Positions 53,873 to 63,757 are shown, counted from the first letter of the stretch. The stretch is 64,000 nucleotides of DNA from Methylomonas sp. EFPC3 (GCF_029643245.1 NZ_CP116398.1:124001-188000), one strand, 5' to 3'. The notes: generated by a model not told the origin, from the letters alone. Translations and numbers: made by a program.

Positions 53873-55408
53873 ATGATGGAATTGATTTGGATTAGCGCAG
53901 CCTATCTGACTGGCCTGGTCGCCAGCAGGTTGTCGTTTCCGCCGTTAGTCGGCTATCTGGCGGCCGGCTATGCCCTGAATGCGCTCGGCGTCGCGCCGTT
54001 GGCCGATCTGAACCACATCGCCGAGATCGGCATCGAACTGCTGTTGTTTTCGGTCGGGTTGAAATTGAAACCGGCGTCTTTGATCCGGCGCGAGGTGATC
54101 AGCGTCGGCGGTGCCCACCTGTTGATGACCACGTTTTTTTCGGCGCTGGTATTTTTCTGGTTGGAGCGGCATGTCACCGGCGGCTTGGTGCTGGGCGTCA
54201 GTCTGGCTTTTTCAAGTACCGTGCTGGCGATCAAGGTGCTGGAAGACAACGGCGAATTGTCGTCGCTGCACGGCCGCGACGTGATGAGTATTCTGATTTT
54301 GCAGGATATCGTCGCGATCGGGCTGCTGGCGGTGGCGGAAGGCAAACAGCCGACGCATTGGGCATTGGCCTTGTTTTTGTTGCCGCTGCTGCGGCCGCTG
54401 GCCCATCGGATGCTCGCCGCCAGCCGTTCGTCCGAACTATTGCTGCTCCTGGGGGTCACCCTGGCTTTGGCCGGTGGCGTTGCCGCCGAAAAATCGGGGA
54501 TATCGGCCGACATCGGCGCGTTACTGACCGGCATCATGCTGGCCAACCATGCCAAAATCCACGAGTTGACCGACCGCTTGTGGAGCTTGAAAGAACTGTT
54601 CCTGGTGGCGTTTTTTCTGCAGATCGGTATCAGCGATCTCCCCAGCCGGGAACAAGTGTTCATGGCGCTGCAATTGTTGGCGTTGTTGCCGGTGCAAGGC
54701 ATATTGTTTTTCGGTTTGTTCCTGTTTGCCGGTCTGCGGGCGCGTACCGCTTTCGTCTCGACGCTGGCGTTAACCACTTACAGCGAATTCGCGCTGATTA
54801 CCACCCGTGCCGTGGTGGACGCCAACTTGCTGCCCGGCGAATGGAATGCCGTCATCAGTCTGGCGGTGGCCGGCTCGCTGGCGTTTGCGGCGCCGCTGAA
54901 CCGCTACTCGCACGTCCTGTTTTCCTGGTTCGAACCGTTTCTGGTGCGCTTCGAAAAGAAAACCGGCAATCCGGACCGATTGCCGGAATCCTTCGGCGTC
55001 GCCGAATGGCTGGTGATCGGCATGGGCCGCACCGGCGTATCGGCCTACCAGGCCTTGTCGGCTCAGGAGCAGCGGGTAGTGGGCCTGGACGCCGACCCCA
55101 CCGTGCTGGAAAACCTGTTGGCCGAGGGCCGGCGCGTGGTCTACGGCGATGCCGAGGACAGCGAGCTGTGGAGCGGATTGCGCCTGGAGCGAATGAAGGG
55201 CGTCGTAATTACCGTGCCGGACGTCGAAACCCGTCTGCTCGCCATCAGCCAATTGCGCAAACGCGGCTTCAAAGGCCGAATCGGCACACTGTGCCACCAC
55301 CAGGACGAAGAACCCGAACTAAACCGTGCCGGCGCCGACTTCGTGATACACCCGTTGGTTGAAGCGGGTAACCAATTAGCCAGAAATATGTTGGGGGGTG
55401 AGGGGTGA
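53873..55408 (+). CDS. Cation:proton antiporter, CPA2 type with RCK domain
   Basis: A 511-residue membrane protein. Residues about 1-360 form a Na/H-exchanger-type bundle (FPPLVGYLAAGYALNALG, LAFSSTVLAIKVLEDNGE, KSGISADIGALLTGIMLANH). Residues about 375-505 form a TrkA-N/RCK regulatory domain with Rossmann loop VIGMGRTGVSAYQAL and VVGLDADPTVLENLLAEGR. Family members exchange K+ or Na+ for protons under control of NAD(H) or thiol ligands. It is monocistronic; the tandem repeats lie just after its stop. Confidence 0.88.
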   Translation: MMELIWISAAYLTGLVASRLSFPPLVGYLAAGYALNALGVAPLADLNHIAEIGIELLLFSVGLKLKPASLIRREVISVGGAHLLMTTFFSALVFFWLERHVTGGLVLGVSLAFSSTVLAIKVLEDNGELSSLHGRDVMSILILQDIVAIGLLAVAEGKQPTHWALALFLLPLLRPLAHRMLAASRSSELLLLLGVTLALAGGVAAEKSGISADIGALLTGIMLANHAKIHELTDRLWSLKELFLVAFFLQIGISDLPSREQVFMALQLLALLPVQGILFFGLFLFAGLRARTAFVSTLALTTYSEFALITTRAVVDANLLPGEWNAVISLAVAGSLAFAAPLNRYSHVLFSWFEPFLVRFEKKTGNPDRLPESFGVAEWLVIGMGRTGVSAYQALSAQEQRVVGLDADPTVLENLLAEGRRVVYGDAEDSELWSGLRLERMKGVVITVPDVETRLLAISQLRKRGFKGRIGTLCHHQDEEPELNRAGADFVIHPLVEAGNQLARNMLGGEG

Positions 55409-55420
55409 TGACGGGGTGTT

Positions 55421-55875
55421 GGGCGGCGAAAGTCGAGCCATAAGCGAGTTGGTTGATATTTCCAATGACTGCTAATGGGTCATTGGCTGAATCTGCGTTT
55501 GTGGACGTAGGCTGGGTTGAATGACAATGAAACCCAGCTTCGAAGCCGATAAGTTTCGTTATAAAAAAGTAGTTTGAATGCAAAGAATCCTGGTTGTTTC
55601 AAGGCATCTGCTGGGTTTCGCGTTGCTCTACCCAGCCAACGGTCCTGAGCGGCAAATGTCGACCCATAAGCGACAGTTGGTTGAGATCTCCAATGACTGC
55701 TAATAGGGCATAAGCTGAATCTACGTTTGTGGATGTAGGCTGGGTTGAATGATAATGAAACCCAGCTTTGAAGCCGAAGAGTTTTGAAATTCAAAAAACA
55801 TTTGGATGCAAAGAAACTTGACTATTTCAAAGTATCAGTTGGGTTTCGCGTTGCTCTACCCAGCCTGCGGTCCTG
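55421..55875. repeat. Two tandem copies of a 228-bp repeat
   Basis: Copy 1 spans about 55421-55647, copy 2 about 55648-55875. Landmarks recur at a distance of 228 bp (GTAGGCTGGGTT at 55507 and 55735; GGTCCTG at 55641 and 55869). Each copy contains GTAGGCTGGGTT...AACCCAGC and GGGTTTCGCGTTGCTCTACCCAGCC, complementary elements of the REP type. Differences between copies are small substitutions and short indels. No gene is supported in the copies. Confidence 0.85.
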
Positions 55876-56542
55876 GATTGTTATCGAAATCGAAGAAATT
55901 AGATACAGTTAGGGGCTTTATTTCTACATATTGCCCTTCAATATGTTTTCCTTGATTTCCCCAGAAACTGATAAACTTTTTTCCATCTTCGCTTAATTTA
56001 GCTATGCATTCGTCATTCTCGATATAATCTTCTAGATCATCTTCGCCATATCCATGATTACTGATGTGTGATAATAGTTTTTTAGATAACTCAGCGTAGG
56101 AAACTGACCTCTGTCGAGCATGAAGACAAAGCGCATTAATTATCTTGTCTAATGTATGAACTTCTGATTTTGGCTTTGGTTTAGCTGAATTGGTTAAGGA
56201 TACGCAATACCATGCATCGTTAGACTGATAGAGTCTATCGTATGCGGATACTGCATCTTTAATAGTTTTTGCATATTCGTACTCATTTATATAAAAAGTT
56301 GCTAAATGCGAGCTTAGTCTAATAACCAAAGGATTGTAGGATTCAGTCCTTGAATAAATAGGGTATTTAATATTGCGTAGTATTAGAATAAATTCTCTAT
56401 CAGGAAGCAGAGAATAATGGACTTCAAATTCAATTAGCAAAATGTTCGATTCTTCATTTCCTATTGCTGCTATTGGTTTAGACTTTTCATTAAGGCTGTA
56501 TTTTTCAACAAGATTTTGACTTAATACGATTTTTTCATACAT
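55856..56542 (-). CDS. AT-rich orphan protein, function unknown
   Basis: A 228-residue protein starting MYEKIVLSQNLVEKYS. The DNA and the amino acids (many Ile, Lys, Asn, Tyr, Glu) differ sharply from the GC-rich neighbours, which suggests horizontal transfer. A mixed alpha/beta N-terminal half (LLIEFEVHYSLLPDREF, ILILRNIKYP) is followed by an acidic helical part (GYGEDDLEDYIENDE). No conserved family, signal peptide or membrane helix was recognised, and no good ribosome-binding site was seen. Its last residues (PGPQAG, then TAG) are encoded by the end of the second 228-bp repeat, so its original 3' end may have been replaced. Confidence 0.6.
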   Translation of the reverse strand: MYEKIVLSQNLVEKYSLNEKSKPIAAIGNEESNILLIEFEVHYSLLPDREFILILRNIKYPIYSRTESYNPLVIRLSSHLATFYINEYEYAKTIKDAVSAYDRLYQSNDAWYCVSLTNSAKPKPKSEVHTLDKIINALCLHARQRSVSYAELSKKLLSHISNHGYGEDDLEDYIENDECIAKLSEDGKKFISFWGNQGKHIEGQYVEIKPLTVSNFFDFDNNPGPQAG

Positions 56543-56889
56543 AATTTTTTCAATAGAACGGAATAAGCAATTACATCGTGTTTGTTTATCGCATTTGGCT
56601 ACCAATGTAGCTTTAGGTATGAAGCTTGATATCTACACAAACACTAACAGTTTAACTTCCTTTATCAGAGATGACTATTTGCTAACTATCGAAAGGCGGC
56701 TTTTGGCCGAAAGCCAACTCAGCCAGACCCCGCGCCCGCCAACACACCCTTCCGAAGTTAATTTAACGCCATTGCCCTCGCGGTTTGCGAGGCTCCGGGC
56801 CGAATGGTTTTTATCCCTCTCCGGCCAAAGCGTTTTTTCTTGGTAAGCTATGCAGCCAATTCAACCAATGCCTGCCAATGGAGATATAG

Positions 56890-57291
56890 ATGACCACGAT
56901 TTTTCGCCTTACCGCCGCCTTGTTGTTAAGCCTGGGCGCCGACAGCGTTTACGCTTACGGCAGCGGCCAGAGTTCCAGCCATTGCGATAAGCCGGCGTTT
57001 TCCGAGTTTCAACCGGCGGCCAACAAATATTTGCAGACGTTTCAGGAGTTCTCGCTGTCGGCATCCGCCAACACGACGCCGACGTCTATCTTGGTCCATG
57101 TCAGTGCCGGCGATATCAAATACGAATATACCGCCAAGGAACTCTACATCAGCCAGCACAAAAGCGGGCGTTACGAGGTGCGCGGCAAGATAGACCGGCC
57201 GATCGAGCACGGTTTCGTCAGAATCAGCGTCACGGCGCACAGCAAGCCGAGCTGCGAAAAAACCGACGGCTATCTGGTCCGGATCCAGTAA
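56890..57291 (+). CDS. Hypothetical secreted protein, 133 residues
   Basis: Not recognised. Signal peptide FRLTAALLLSLGADSVYA, cleaved before YGSGQSSS. The mature part has two cysteines (SHCDKP and PSCEKT) far apart, possibly one disulfide, and looks like a small beta-rich domain (ILVHVSAGDIKYEYTAKELY, GRYEVRGKIDRPIEHGFVRI). GGAG lies 8 bases before the ATG. It is convergent with the peroxiredoxin gene. Confidence 0.65.
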   Translation: MTTIFRLTAALLLSLGADSVYAYGSGQSSSHCDKPAFSEFQPAANKYLQTFQEFSLSASANTTPTSILVHVSAGDIKYEYTAKELYISQHKSGRYEVRGKIDRPIEHGFVRISVTAHSKPSCEKTDGYLVRIQ

Positions 57292-57296
57292 TTTGA

Positions 57297-57318
57297 GCCC
57301 CGGCCGCGCTTCCGGGGC
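57297..57318. terminator. GC-rich hairpin between convergent genes
   Basis: GCCCCGG at 57297-57303 and CCGGGGC at 57312-57318 are perfect inverted repeats, placed between two convergent stops. There is no clear T run on either strand, so it may be a weak bidirectional terminator. Confidence 0.45.
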
Positions 57319-57330
57319 GGTTGTGGGCGA

Positions 57331-57861
57331 TCAGGGTTTGCCTTGCAGTTGTTTTAGTGCCGCCGCGACTTTTTGGGCGTCCAGGGCCGGGTCCACATCG
57401 TTGTCGATACGGCGCACCTTCAATTCGGGGTCGATGATGAAAGTCCAGCGTTTGGCCATGGTCAACACCGGCATTTTCGCGCCGTAAGCTTCGGTGACGC
57501 TGGCGTCCGGATCGGAGAGCAGCGTGAAGCCGAGTTTGTGCTCGCGGTGGAATTTGGCCAATTCGGCAACCGAATCGGTACTGAGGCCGTAAACCTCGGC
57601 ACCTTGCTGGCGTATGGCCTGAATCGCGTCGCGGAAGGCGCAGGCCTGGGCGGTACAGCCCGGCGTCCCGGCTTTGGGATAAAAATACAGTACGGTCCAG
57701 CCATTGCCGCGGCGCGAGTTCAGGTCGAACTCGCCGCCGTCGTGGGTCTTGGCCTGAAACGTGGGTGCGGTATTGCCGATTTGCAATTGCTCGGCAAAGG
57801 CAGGCGGCAGGCCGCCGAAAAACAGTACGAGTGGGATCAATAAGGCGCTGAATCGATTCAT
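57331..57861 (-). CDS. Exported peroxiredoxin (BCP/PrxQ type)
   Basis: A 176-residue thiol peroxidase with an N-terminal signal (LLIPLVLFFGGLPPAFA). Seen: IGNTAPTFQAKTHDGGEFDL, the peroxidatic site in YFYPKAGTPGCTAQACAFRD (two cysteines five residues apart as in atypical BCP), GLSTDSVAELAKF and LLSDPDASVTEAYG. The length after cleavage matches the family. Periplasmic placement is predicted from the signal. It would detoxify peroxides. The start at 57861 is preferred because it begins the signal peptide; the frame is open further upstream. Confidence 0.88.
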   Translation of the reverse strand: MNRFSALLIPLVLFFGGLPPAFAEQLQIGNTAPTFQAKTHDGGEFDLNSRRGNGWTVLYFYPKAGTPGCTAQACAFRDAIQAIRQQGAEVYGLSTDSVAELAKFHREHKLGFTLLSDPDASVTEAYGAKMPVLTMAKRWTFIIDPELKVRRIDNDVDPALDAQKVAAALKQLQGKP

Positions 57862-58103
57862 GGATATTTTCCTCGGCAGGGTGACGGTGGGAGCGTGCCG
57901 GCTATTGTCGGCCAAGGCCGGCGCTTTAGGTAGCATTTGTTGAGCGGTAGCAAAAAAGTTGTGCCGCGGCGCTAAGTTCCCGACGCGAACAGGCGGCGGC
58001 GCAGGCGGCAGTGTGGAATAATCGGGCCGTTTGCAGCAAGTGTTTCGTCAGCACAGCGTTCGAAGCAGCAGCGTCCAGTGGCTTACCGCCAAGGGGGGAT
58101 CCC

Positions 58104-61100
58104 ATGAACCGGCCGCGCCGTTATTCCAGTTTTACCAACAGTGTTTTGCTCAGTGCGCTGAGCCTGGCGCTGCTTGTCGCTTCGATTTTCCTCTATCTCC
58201 ATCTCGAAACCCGAATTGACGCTGCCGAACAGTCGGGCCTGGCGCGGCAGTGTACGGCCGACGCGTTGCGGCAAACTGCCGTCGAATCGCGGCGGCTGGC
58301 GCTTGCTTATGTCATTCGCGGCGAGCTAAGCGACCGGCAGCGTCACCGAGAAATCCGGGATAGCCGTAACGCTGGCGGTGCGGTGCGGTCGGATTCAATG
58401 CGCGAGGCTGACTTTACCGCTGCGGAATTGGCGAAACTGACGCAGGCGCAGGCCAAAGCGGATCAGTTGGCGGATATCGAATTGGCAGCGGTGCAATTGG
58501 TCGAAAACGGCGTACACGACGAACTGGAACGACTAAAGGCGGCGGCGATGCTCGAAAGCCAAGCCTATCGCCAAACCGAGGCCGAATTTCTGCAGACGCT
58601 CGCCGAGGCCGGCGCTATGGCGCGGAGCAGAACGGCATTGCTGGTAAAACACAATCGCGATATTGCAGCAGCGCTTGGCTTGGCCGTGGCAGCGGCTGGC
58701 CTGATGCTGGCGTTGGCGTTATGGCGGGTCCATCGCAGTGTGTTCGGCATTTTGGGCGCCGCGCCGGAAGAAGTGCGTACTCAAATCGCCCGTTTGGGTC
58801 GCGGCGATTTCGCGCAACAGCCGCCAGTACCGGATGATTTGAGCGATAGCGTGATGGGCTGGTTATCGGAAACTCAACGCCAGTTGGCGCAAGTCGATGC
58901 CGAGCGGCGGGAAGCGGAAGCCAAAACCCAACGTCTGACTCAGCTGTACGCGGCATTGAGCCAGTGCAATCAGGCCATCGTCCGCTGCAGTTCCGAAGCC
59001 GAATTGTTTCCGCAAATTTGTCGCGATGCGGTCATGTTCGGTGGCATGAAAATGGCCTGGATCGGCATGTTGGACCCAAGCGGGCAGTACCTGCTGCCGG
59101 TGGCGAGTTACGGTAGCGGTGTGGAATATCTGGCCGACATCGAGATTAGTATCGATCCCAGACAAGACTCCGGTTGTGGACCAAGCGGAACCGCGTTGCG
59201 TGAAGACCGGGTTTACTGGTGTCAGGACTATCTGAACGATCCGGCGACATCGGTGTGGCACGACCGCGGCGCCCGTTGCGGCTGGCTGGCATCGGCGGCT
59301 TTGCCCTTACACCGGAATGGCACGCCGGTCGGGACTTTGAATCTGTATGCCGATAGCGTCAATGCGTTCGATTTTTCGGCCCGCAATTTGTTGTTGGAAA
59401 TGGCGATGGACATCGACCACGCCTTGACCGGCTTCGAACGCGATGCCGAGCGCCAGCACGCCCTGCAAATGGAAACTTTGCGCACTTTCATGTTGGAGCG
59501 GCTGAACAGCGGCGGTTCCTTGCGGGAGTTGTTGGACGAAGTGGTGCGTAAATTGGAAAGCGCAATGCCGGATTGTATTTGTTCGGTATTGCTGTTGGAC
59601 GAAAGCGGGCGGCAGGTGCGGGTTGCCGCGGCGCCCGGTTTGCCGGATTTTTACAACCGGGCGATCGACGGATGCGAAATAGGTCCCGGAGTCGGTTCTT
59701 GCGGCAACACTGCATTTACCGGTCAACGTACTGTTGTTGCCGACATCGCTCAACATCCGTATTGGAAAAACTTTAAAGAGTTGGCGGCGCAAGCCGGCCT
59801 GGGGGCTTGCTGGTCGGAGCCGATTTTGGGTTCCGGAAAAAAAGTGCTGGGTACCTTTGCGATTTACCAGCGCTACCCGGCGTCTCCGGATCATTTTGCT
59901 TTGCGTCTGCTGGATATGGTGGCGCATTTTGTGGCTTTGGCCATCGAGCGCAAACAAACCGAAGAACACATTTACCATTTGGCCAACTACGACCCGTTGA
60001 CCGGCTTGCCTAACCGCAGCCAGCTAAACAACCACTTGAAATGCGCGTTGGGACTGGCCCAGCGGGCTAACGGCCAACTGGCGCTGATGTTTTTGGACAT
60101 CGACCACTTCAAAGACGTCAACGATACCTTGGGACACAGCGTGGGCGATGCCTTGCTGGTCGAATTGGCTTTGCGCTTGCGTGCCGCGCTAAGGGTGGAG
60201 GATATCGTTACCCGACTGGGCGGGGACGAGTTCATCGTGCTGCTGCCGGGCGCCAATGCCAATAGCGCGGCGGTGATCGCCCAAAAATTGTTGGACGCGA
60301 TTTCCGAACCGTTTCGTATCGAGCATCACGATTTGATTATGAGCGCGTCCATCGGTGTCGCGTTGTATCCTGACGACGGCGAGGATCTGGAGACCTTATC
60401 GAAAAGCGCCGATACCGCGATGTACCGGGTGAAATTGGAGGGCCGCCACGGTTGCCGTTTCTTTACGCCGGAAATGCACGCCAATTCGGCGCGGAATCTG
60501 CAATTGGTCACCGGCCTGCGCCACGCGCTGGAGCGCGGCGAACTGGAGTTGCACTACCAGCCGCAGTTGTCGTTGAAAACCGACAAGATAACCGGCGCCG
60601 AAGCCTTGCTGCGTTGGCGTCATCCCGAACTGGGCCTGGTATCGCCGGCAGAATTCATTCCGGTCGCCGAGGATAGCGGTCTGATCCTGCCGATCGGGGA
60701 ATGGGTGATCAGAACCGCGGTTCGCCAAGCCAGGCAAATCATGGCCGAAGGGCTGGGGCCTTTGGTCATGGCGGTGAATTTGTCCGCGGTGCAATTTAGC
60801 CAGCCGACTCTGCCGGATTTGGTTGGCGGCATCTTGGCCGAAGAAGGCTTGCCGCCGGAATATCTGGAATTGGAGTTGACCGAAGGCGTGGCGATGAACC
60901 ATCCGCAGACGGCGATTGCAGCAATGGAGAATCTGCACCGGCGCGGTATCCGGGTCGCCATCGACGATTTCGGCACCGGTTATTCGTCCTTGAGTTATCT
61001 GAAGAAATTCAAAGTCTACAAACTGAAAATCGACCAGTCGTTCGTGCGGGATATCACCACCGACGCCGAAGACAAAGCGATCGTCAGCGCAGTGATCAGT

Positions 61101-61253
61101 CTGGCCGACAGCCTGGGTTTGGCGACCATCGCCGAAGGCGTCGAAACGCCGGAGCAGAAAGCCTTCTTGCGCCAGCAAGGCTGCGACGAAATGCAGGGCT
61201 ATCTGTTCAGCCGGCCGTTGACCGTCGCCCAGTTGATGGATTTTTTGCGCTAA
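58104..61253 (+). CDS. Membrane GAF-GAF-GGDEF-EAL cyclic-di-GMP protein
   Basis: About 1049 residues. Order: membrane helix (about 13-33), a periplasmic or helical segment, second helix (about 190-215, ALGLAVAAAGLMLALALW), two GAF domains (about 270-440 and 460-640; the second has CSVLLLDESGRQVRVAAAPG), GGDEF (intact RLGGDEF with GGDEF at 706-710) and EAL (EAL at 833-835, DDFGTGYSS present). ATG 58104 is preceded by AAGGGGGG. It is a likely bifunctional or regulated cyclic-di-GMP enzyme. It stands alone before hflKC. Confidence 0.91.
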   Translation: MNRPRRYSSFTNSVLLSALSLALLVASIFLYLHLETRIDAAEQSGLARQCTADALRQTAVESRRLALAYVIRGELSDRQRHREIRDSRNAGGAVRSDSMREADFTAAELAKLTQAQAKADQLADIELAAVQLVENGVHDELERLKAAAMLESQAYRQTEAEFLQTLAEAGAMARSRTALLVKHNRDIAAALGLAVAAAGLMLALALWRVHRSVFGILGAAPEEVRTQIARLGRGDFAQQPPVPDDLSDSVMGWLSETQRQLAQVDAERREAEAKTQRLTQLYAALSQCNQAIVRCSSEAELFPQICRDAVMFGGMKMAWIGMLDPSGQYLLPVASYGSGVEYLADIEISIDPRQDSGCGPSGTALREDRVYWCQDYLNDPATSVWHDRGARCGWLASAALPLHRNGTPVGTLNLYADSVNAFDFSARNLLLEMAMDIDHALTGFERDAERQHALQMETLRTFMLERLNSGGSLRELLDEVVRKLESAMPDCICSVLLLDESGRQVRVAAAPGLPDFYNRAIDGCEIGPGVGSCGNTAFTGQRTVVADIAQHPYWKNFKELAAQAGLGACWSEPILGSGKKVLGTFAIYQRYPASPDHFALRLLDMVAHFVALAIERKQTEEHIYHLANYDPLTGLPNRSQLNNHLKCALGLAQRANGQLALMFLDIDHFKDVNDTLGHSVGDALLVELALRLRAALRVEDIVTRLGGDEFIVLLPGANANSAAVIAQKLLDAISEPFRIEHHDLIMSASIGVALYPDDGEDLETLSKSADTAMYRVKLEGRHGCRFFTPEMHANSARNLQLVTGLRHALERGELELHYQPQLSLKTDKITGAEALLRWRHPELGLVSPAEFIPVAEDSGLILPIGEWVIRTAVRQARQIMAEGLGPLVMAVNLSAVQFSQPTLPDLVGGILAEEGLPPEYLELELTEGVAMNHPQTAIAAMENLHRRGIRVAIDDFGTGYSSLSYLKKFKVYKLKIDQSFVRDITTDAEDKAIVSAVISLADSLGLATIAEGVETPEQKAFLRQQGCDEMQGYLFSRPLTVAQLMDFLR

Positions 61254-61304
61254 GCTTGTGGCGTCAGGCCGCCTGTTGCGGCCGCTTCGATGCGGAGCTT
61301 GCCG

Positions 61305-62291
61305 ATGAACAATCCTCGACCCCTTTTCGACCGTTGGCCGCAGTCGTTGCCGGTGCCGGTGCCGCCGGCAGCCGTGCTGCTCGGCATCGGCGGCCTGATT
61401 GTCTTCAGCATGTGTTTTTACACGATTCCGGCCGAGTCGGAAGGCATCGTCTTACGCTTCGGCGAATTCATCGAGCAAGTGCCGTCCGGCCTGCATGCCA
61501 AGTTACCGTTTGGAGTCGATGAAGTGATAACCGTGCCGACCCAACGCCAGCAAAAGCTGGAATTCGGCTTCGCCACGCCCGGTTTCACCAATCCGGATCA
61601 GGCCGGCGAAGAGCCGGAGCTGGAGCGGGCAATGGTGACCGGGGATTTGAACTCGGCGCTGGTGGAATGGATCGTGCAGTACCGGATCACCGACCCGGAA
61701 AAGTATTTGTTCGATGTGCGTGATCCCGGCCTGACCTTGCGCGACATTTCCGAAGCAGCGATGCGGGAAGTGGTCGGCGATCGCTCGGTGGACGAAATCA
61801 TCACCATCGGCCGGCAGGAGATCGAAGAAACCGTGCTGGCACGGGTACGCGAACTGGCCGAACGCTATCGTTTGGGCGTCACGATCAATCAGGTGCAATT
61901 AAAAAACGTCAATCCGCCGGAGCCGGTGCAGCCATCGTTTAACGAGGTCAACCGGGCGCAGCAGGACCGGGAGAACGTGATCAATCTGGCCAACGGCGAA
62001 TACAACAAGGCGGTGCCGAAGGCGCGCGGCGAGGCCGACCAGAGGATACGCGCCGCCGAGGGTTACCGCTTCAAACGGATCAACGAAGCCGAAGGCGACG
62101 TCACCGCTTTTAACCAAGTCCTGGAACAGTATTTGAAGGCGCCGGAAGTCACTCGCGCCCGGATATACCTGGAAACCATGGCCGAGGTGCTGCCGCAGGC
62201 CAAACAACAAATCATCGTTGACGACACGGTGCAACAGATTCTGCCGCTGTTGGCGGTGCCAGGTCCGTCAGGTGTCGAGGTGGCGAAATGA
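61305..62291 (+). CDS. hflK: HflK, SPFH/band-7 membrane protein
   Basis: About 328 residues. Seen: a short cytoplasmic N-terminus, one membrane helix (AAVLLGIGGLIVFSMCFYTI), then the band-7 domain (SEGIVLRFGEFIEQVPSGLH, LVEWIVQYRITDPEKYLF, EETVLARVRELAERYRLGV) and a coiled-coil region. GGAG lies 8 bases before ATG 61305. HflK and HflC form a periplasmic-facing complex that regulates FtsH protease. It overlaps hflC by 4 bases. Confidence 0.93.
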   Translation: MNNPRPLFDRWPQSLPVPVPPAAVLLGIGGLIVFSMCFYTIPAESEGIVLRFGEFIEQVPSGLHAKLPFGVDEVITVPTQRQQKLEFGFATPGFTNPDQAGEEPELERAMVTGDLNSALVEWIVQYRITDPEKYLFDVRDPGLTLRDISEAAMREVVGDRSVDEIITIGRQEIEETVLARVRELAERYRLGVTINQVQLKNVNPPEPVQPSFNEVNRAQQDRENVINLANGEYNKAVPKARGEADQRIRAAEGYRFKRINEAEGDVTAFNQVLEQYLKAPEVTRARIYLETMAEVLPQAKQQIIVDDTVQQILPLLAVPGPSGVEVAK

Positions 62292-63253
62292 GCGGCGCCG
62301 GAAAATCGTTAGGCTTAATCGCGATCGCGCTGGTTTTTTTGCTGACCTGTGCCTACACCGTCAACCAAACCGAGCAGGTCATCGTTACCCAATTCGGCAA
62401 GCCGGTCGGGCCGCCCATCACCGAGCCGGGTTTACATTTTAAATTGCCGCTCGTGCAACAAATCAACAGCTTCGACAAGCGCTATCTGGCTTGGGACGGG
62501 CCGATGGTGGAAATGTCGACCAAGGACAAAACCTACGTTCAGGTCGATACTTTTGCCCGCTGGCGCATCACCGATCCGATGCGCTACTACCTGCGGCTGC
62601 GTGACGAGCGTAGCGCCCAATCCCGGCTGGAAGACATCCTGGGCAGCGAAACCCGTACCGCAATCGCCCGTCATGAACTGATCGAGGTGGTCCGCACCGA
62701 CAAGGATCGCAAGCCGATGCAGGACGAGAGTCTGGCAGGCCTCGCCAGCGAAGCCGGAATCGGCGTGTTGCGGCCGATCCGGGTTGGCCGGGTAGCGATC
62801 GAGCGCGATGTATTCAACGCGGCAGCGCCGAAATTGGCCGAGTTCGGCATCGAATTACTGGACGTACGCTTCAAACGGATCAATTACAACCGGCAAGTGT
62901 TGGAGCGGATACACCAGCGTATGATCAGCGAGCGCCTGCAAATTGCGCAACGTTTCCGCTCGGAAGGCGAGGGCGAAGCCGCCCGTATCCACGGCAACAA
63001 GGAACGCGATATCAACGAGATCGAATCCGCGGCTTACAAACAGGTCCAGGAAATTCAAGGCGCGGCCGACGCCAAGGCCGCCGAGATTTACGCCAAAGCC
63101 TACGCACAAAAGCCGGAAGCGGCGGAGTTCTATAAATTCCTGAAAAGTATGGAGACTTATCGGGCCGTGATCGGCGGCGAAGCCAGTCTGGTGCTGTCCA
63201 CCAACAGCGACTTATTCGGCCTGTTGAAACGCGCTGATGCCAAAGGGCGTTGA
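62288..63253 (+). CDS. hflC: HflC, SPFH/band-7 membrane protein
   Basis: A 321-residue partner of HflK. Seen: an N-terminal helix (LGLIAIALVFLLTCAYTVNQ), TEQVIVTQFGKPVGPPITEPG, DTFARWRITDPMRYYLRL, and an Ala/Glu-rich coiled coil with EGEGEAARIHGNKERDINEI. ATGA overlap with hflK, so translation is coupled. Standard hflKC order; no hflX or purA lies within view. Confidence 0.94.
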   Translation: MSGAGKSLGLIAIALVFLLTCAYTVNQTEQVIVTQFGKPVGPPITEPGLHFKLPLVQQINSFDKRYLAWDGPMVEMSTKDKTYVQVDTFARWRITDPMRYYLRLRDERSAQSRLEDILGSETRTAIARHELIEVVRTDKDRKPMQDESLAGLASEAGIGVLRPIRVGRVAIERDVFNAAAPKLAEFGIELLDVRFKRINYNRQVLERIHQRMISERLQIAQRFRSEGEGEAARIHGNKERDINEIESAAYKQVQEIQGAADAKAAEIYAKAYAQKPEAAEFYKFLKSMETYRAVIGGEASLVLSTNSDLFGLLKRADAKGR

Positions 63254-63349
63254 CGGCTTTACCGGCGGCCGCGCGCGGTTAAGTCGGAATTAAGTTGCCG
63301 CTCGCATGATGCATCCCAACACGATCATTTTGCGAAAAGGAGCTTTGAT

Positions 63350-63718
63350 ATGTGTAAGAAAACCATAATTGCCGTTTTGAGTTTGGCGTTTTCGTCGGCC
63401 GCATTGGCCGACCACGAAGGTTGGGGCCACCGTTGGGGCCATCACCACCATCATCACCACGATTATTACCCGGAATACCGGGAGCGGGTGATTTACTACC
63501 AACCGGCGCCGCCGCCGGTGGTGGAATACGTTCCGGAGCCTTCGTACTATGCACCGCCGCCGCGGCCGCGTTATGACCAGTACGACCAACGTAACCCGCA
63601 AGGTTTGCTGGGCGGCATGGTCGGCAGTGCGATGGGCTACCACTTCGGCGGCGGCGACCCGTTGGCCGCCGGCATCGGCGCCGCGGCCGGCGCACTGTTA
63701 GGTAACGGCATGTACTGA
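63350..63718 (+). CDS. Secreted His-rich glycine-zipper protein
   Basis: A 122-residue exported protein: signal cleaved after LAD or ALA, then GHRWGHHHHHHHDYY with seven histidines in a row, a Pro/Tyr-rich middle (PAPPPVVEYVPEPSYYAPPP) and a C-terminal glycine zipper (GGMVGSAMGYHFGGG, AAGIGAAAGALLGNG) of the 2TM type. Strong AAGGAG precedes the ATG. Such proteins lie in the outer membrane or periplasm; the His run suggests metal binding. Function unknown. Confidence 0.75.
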   Translation: MCKKTIIAVLSLAFSSAALADHEGWGHRWGHHHHHHHDYYPEYRERVIYYQPAPPPVVEYVPEPSYYAPPPRPRYDQYDQRNPQGLLGGMVGSAMGYHFGGGDPLAAGIGAAAGALLGNGMY

Positions 63719-63757
63719 TCCGATTGCCGAGTCCGGTCGGCCGTCAGCGACCGTGAC

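Noticed and set aside
56595..56846. 83-codon plus-strand open frame near the AT-rich gene
   Set aside because: No ribosome-binding site, mixed composition and no family; it partly overlaps the upstream region of the divergent AT-rich gene.
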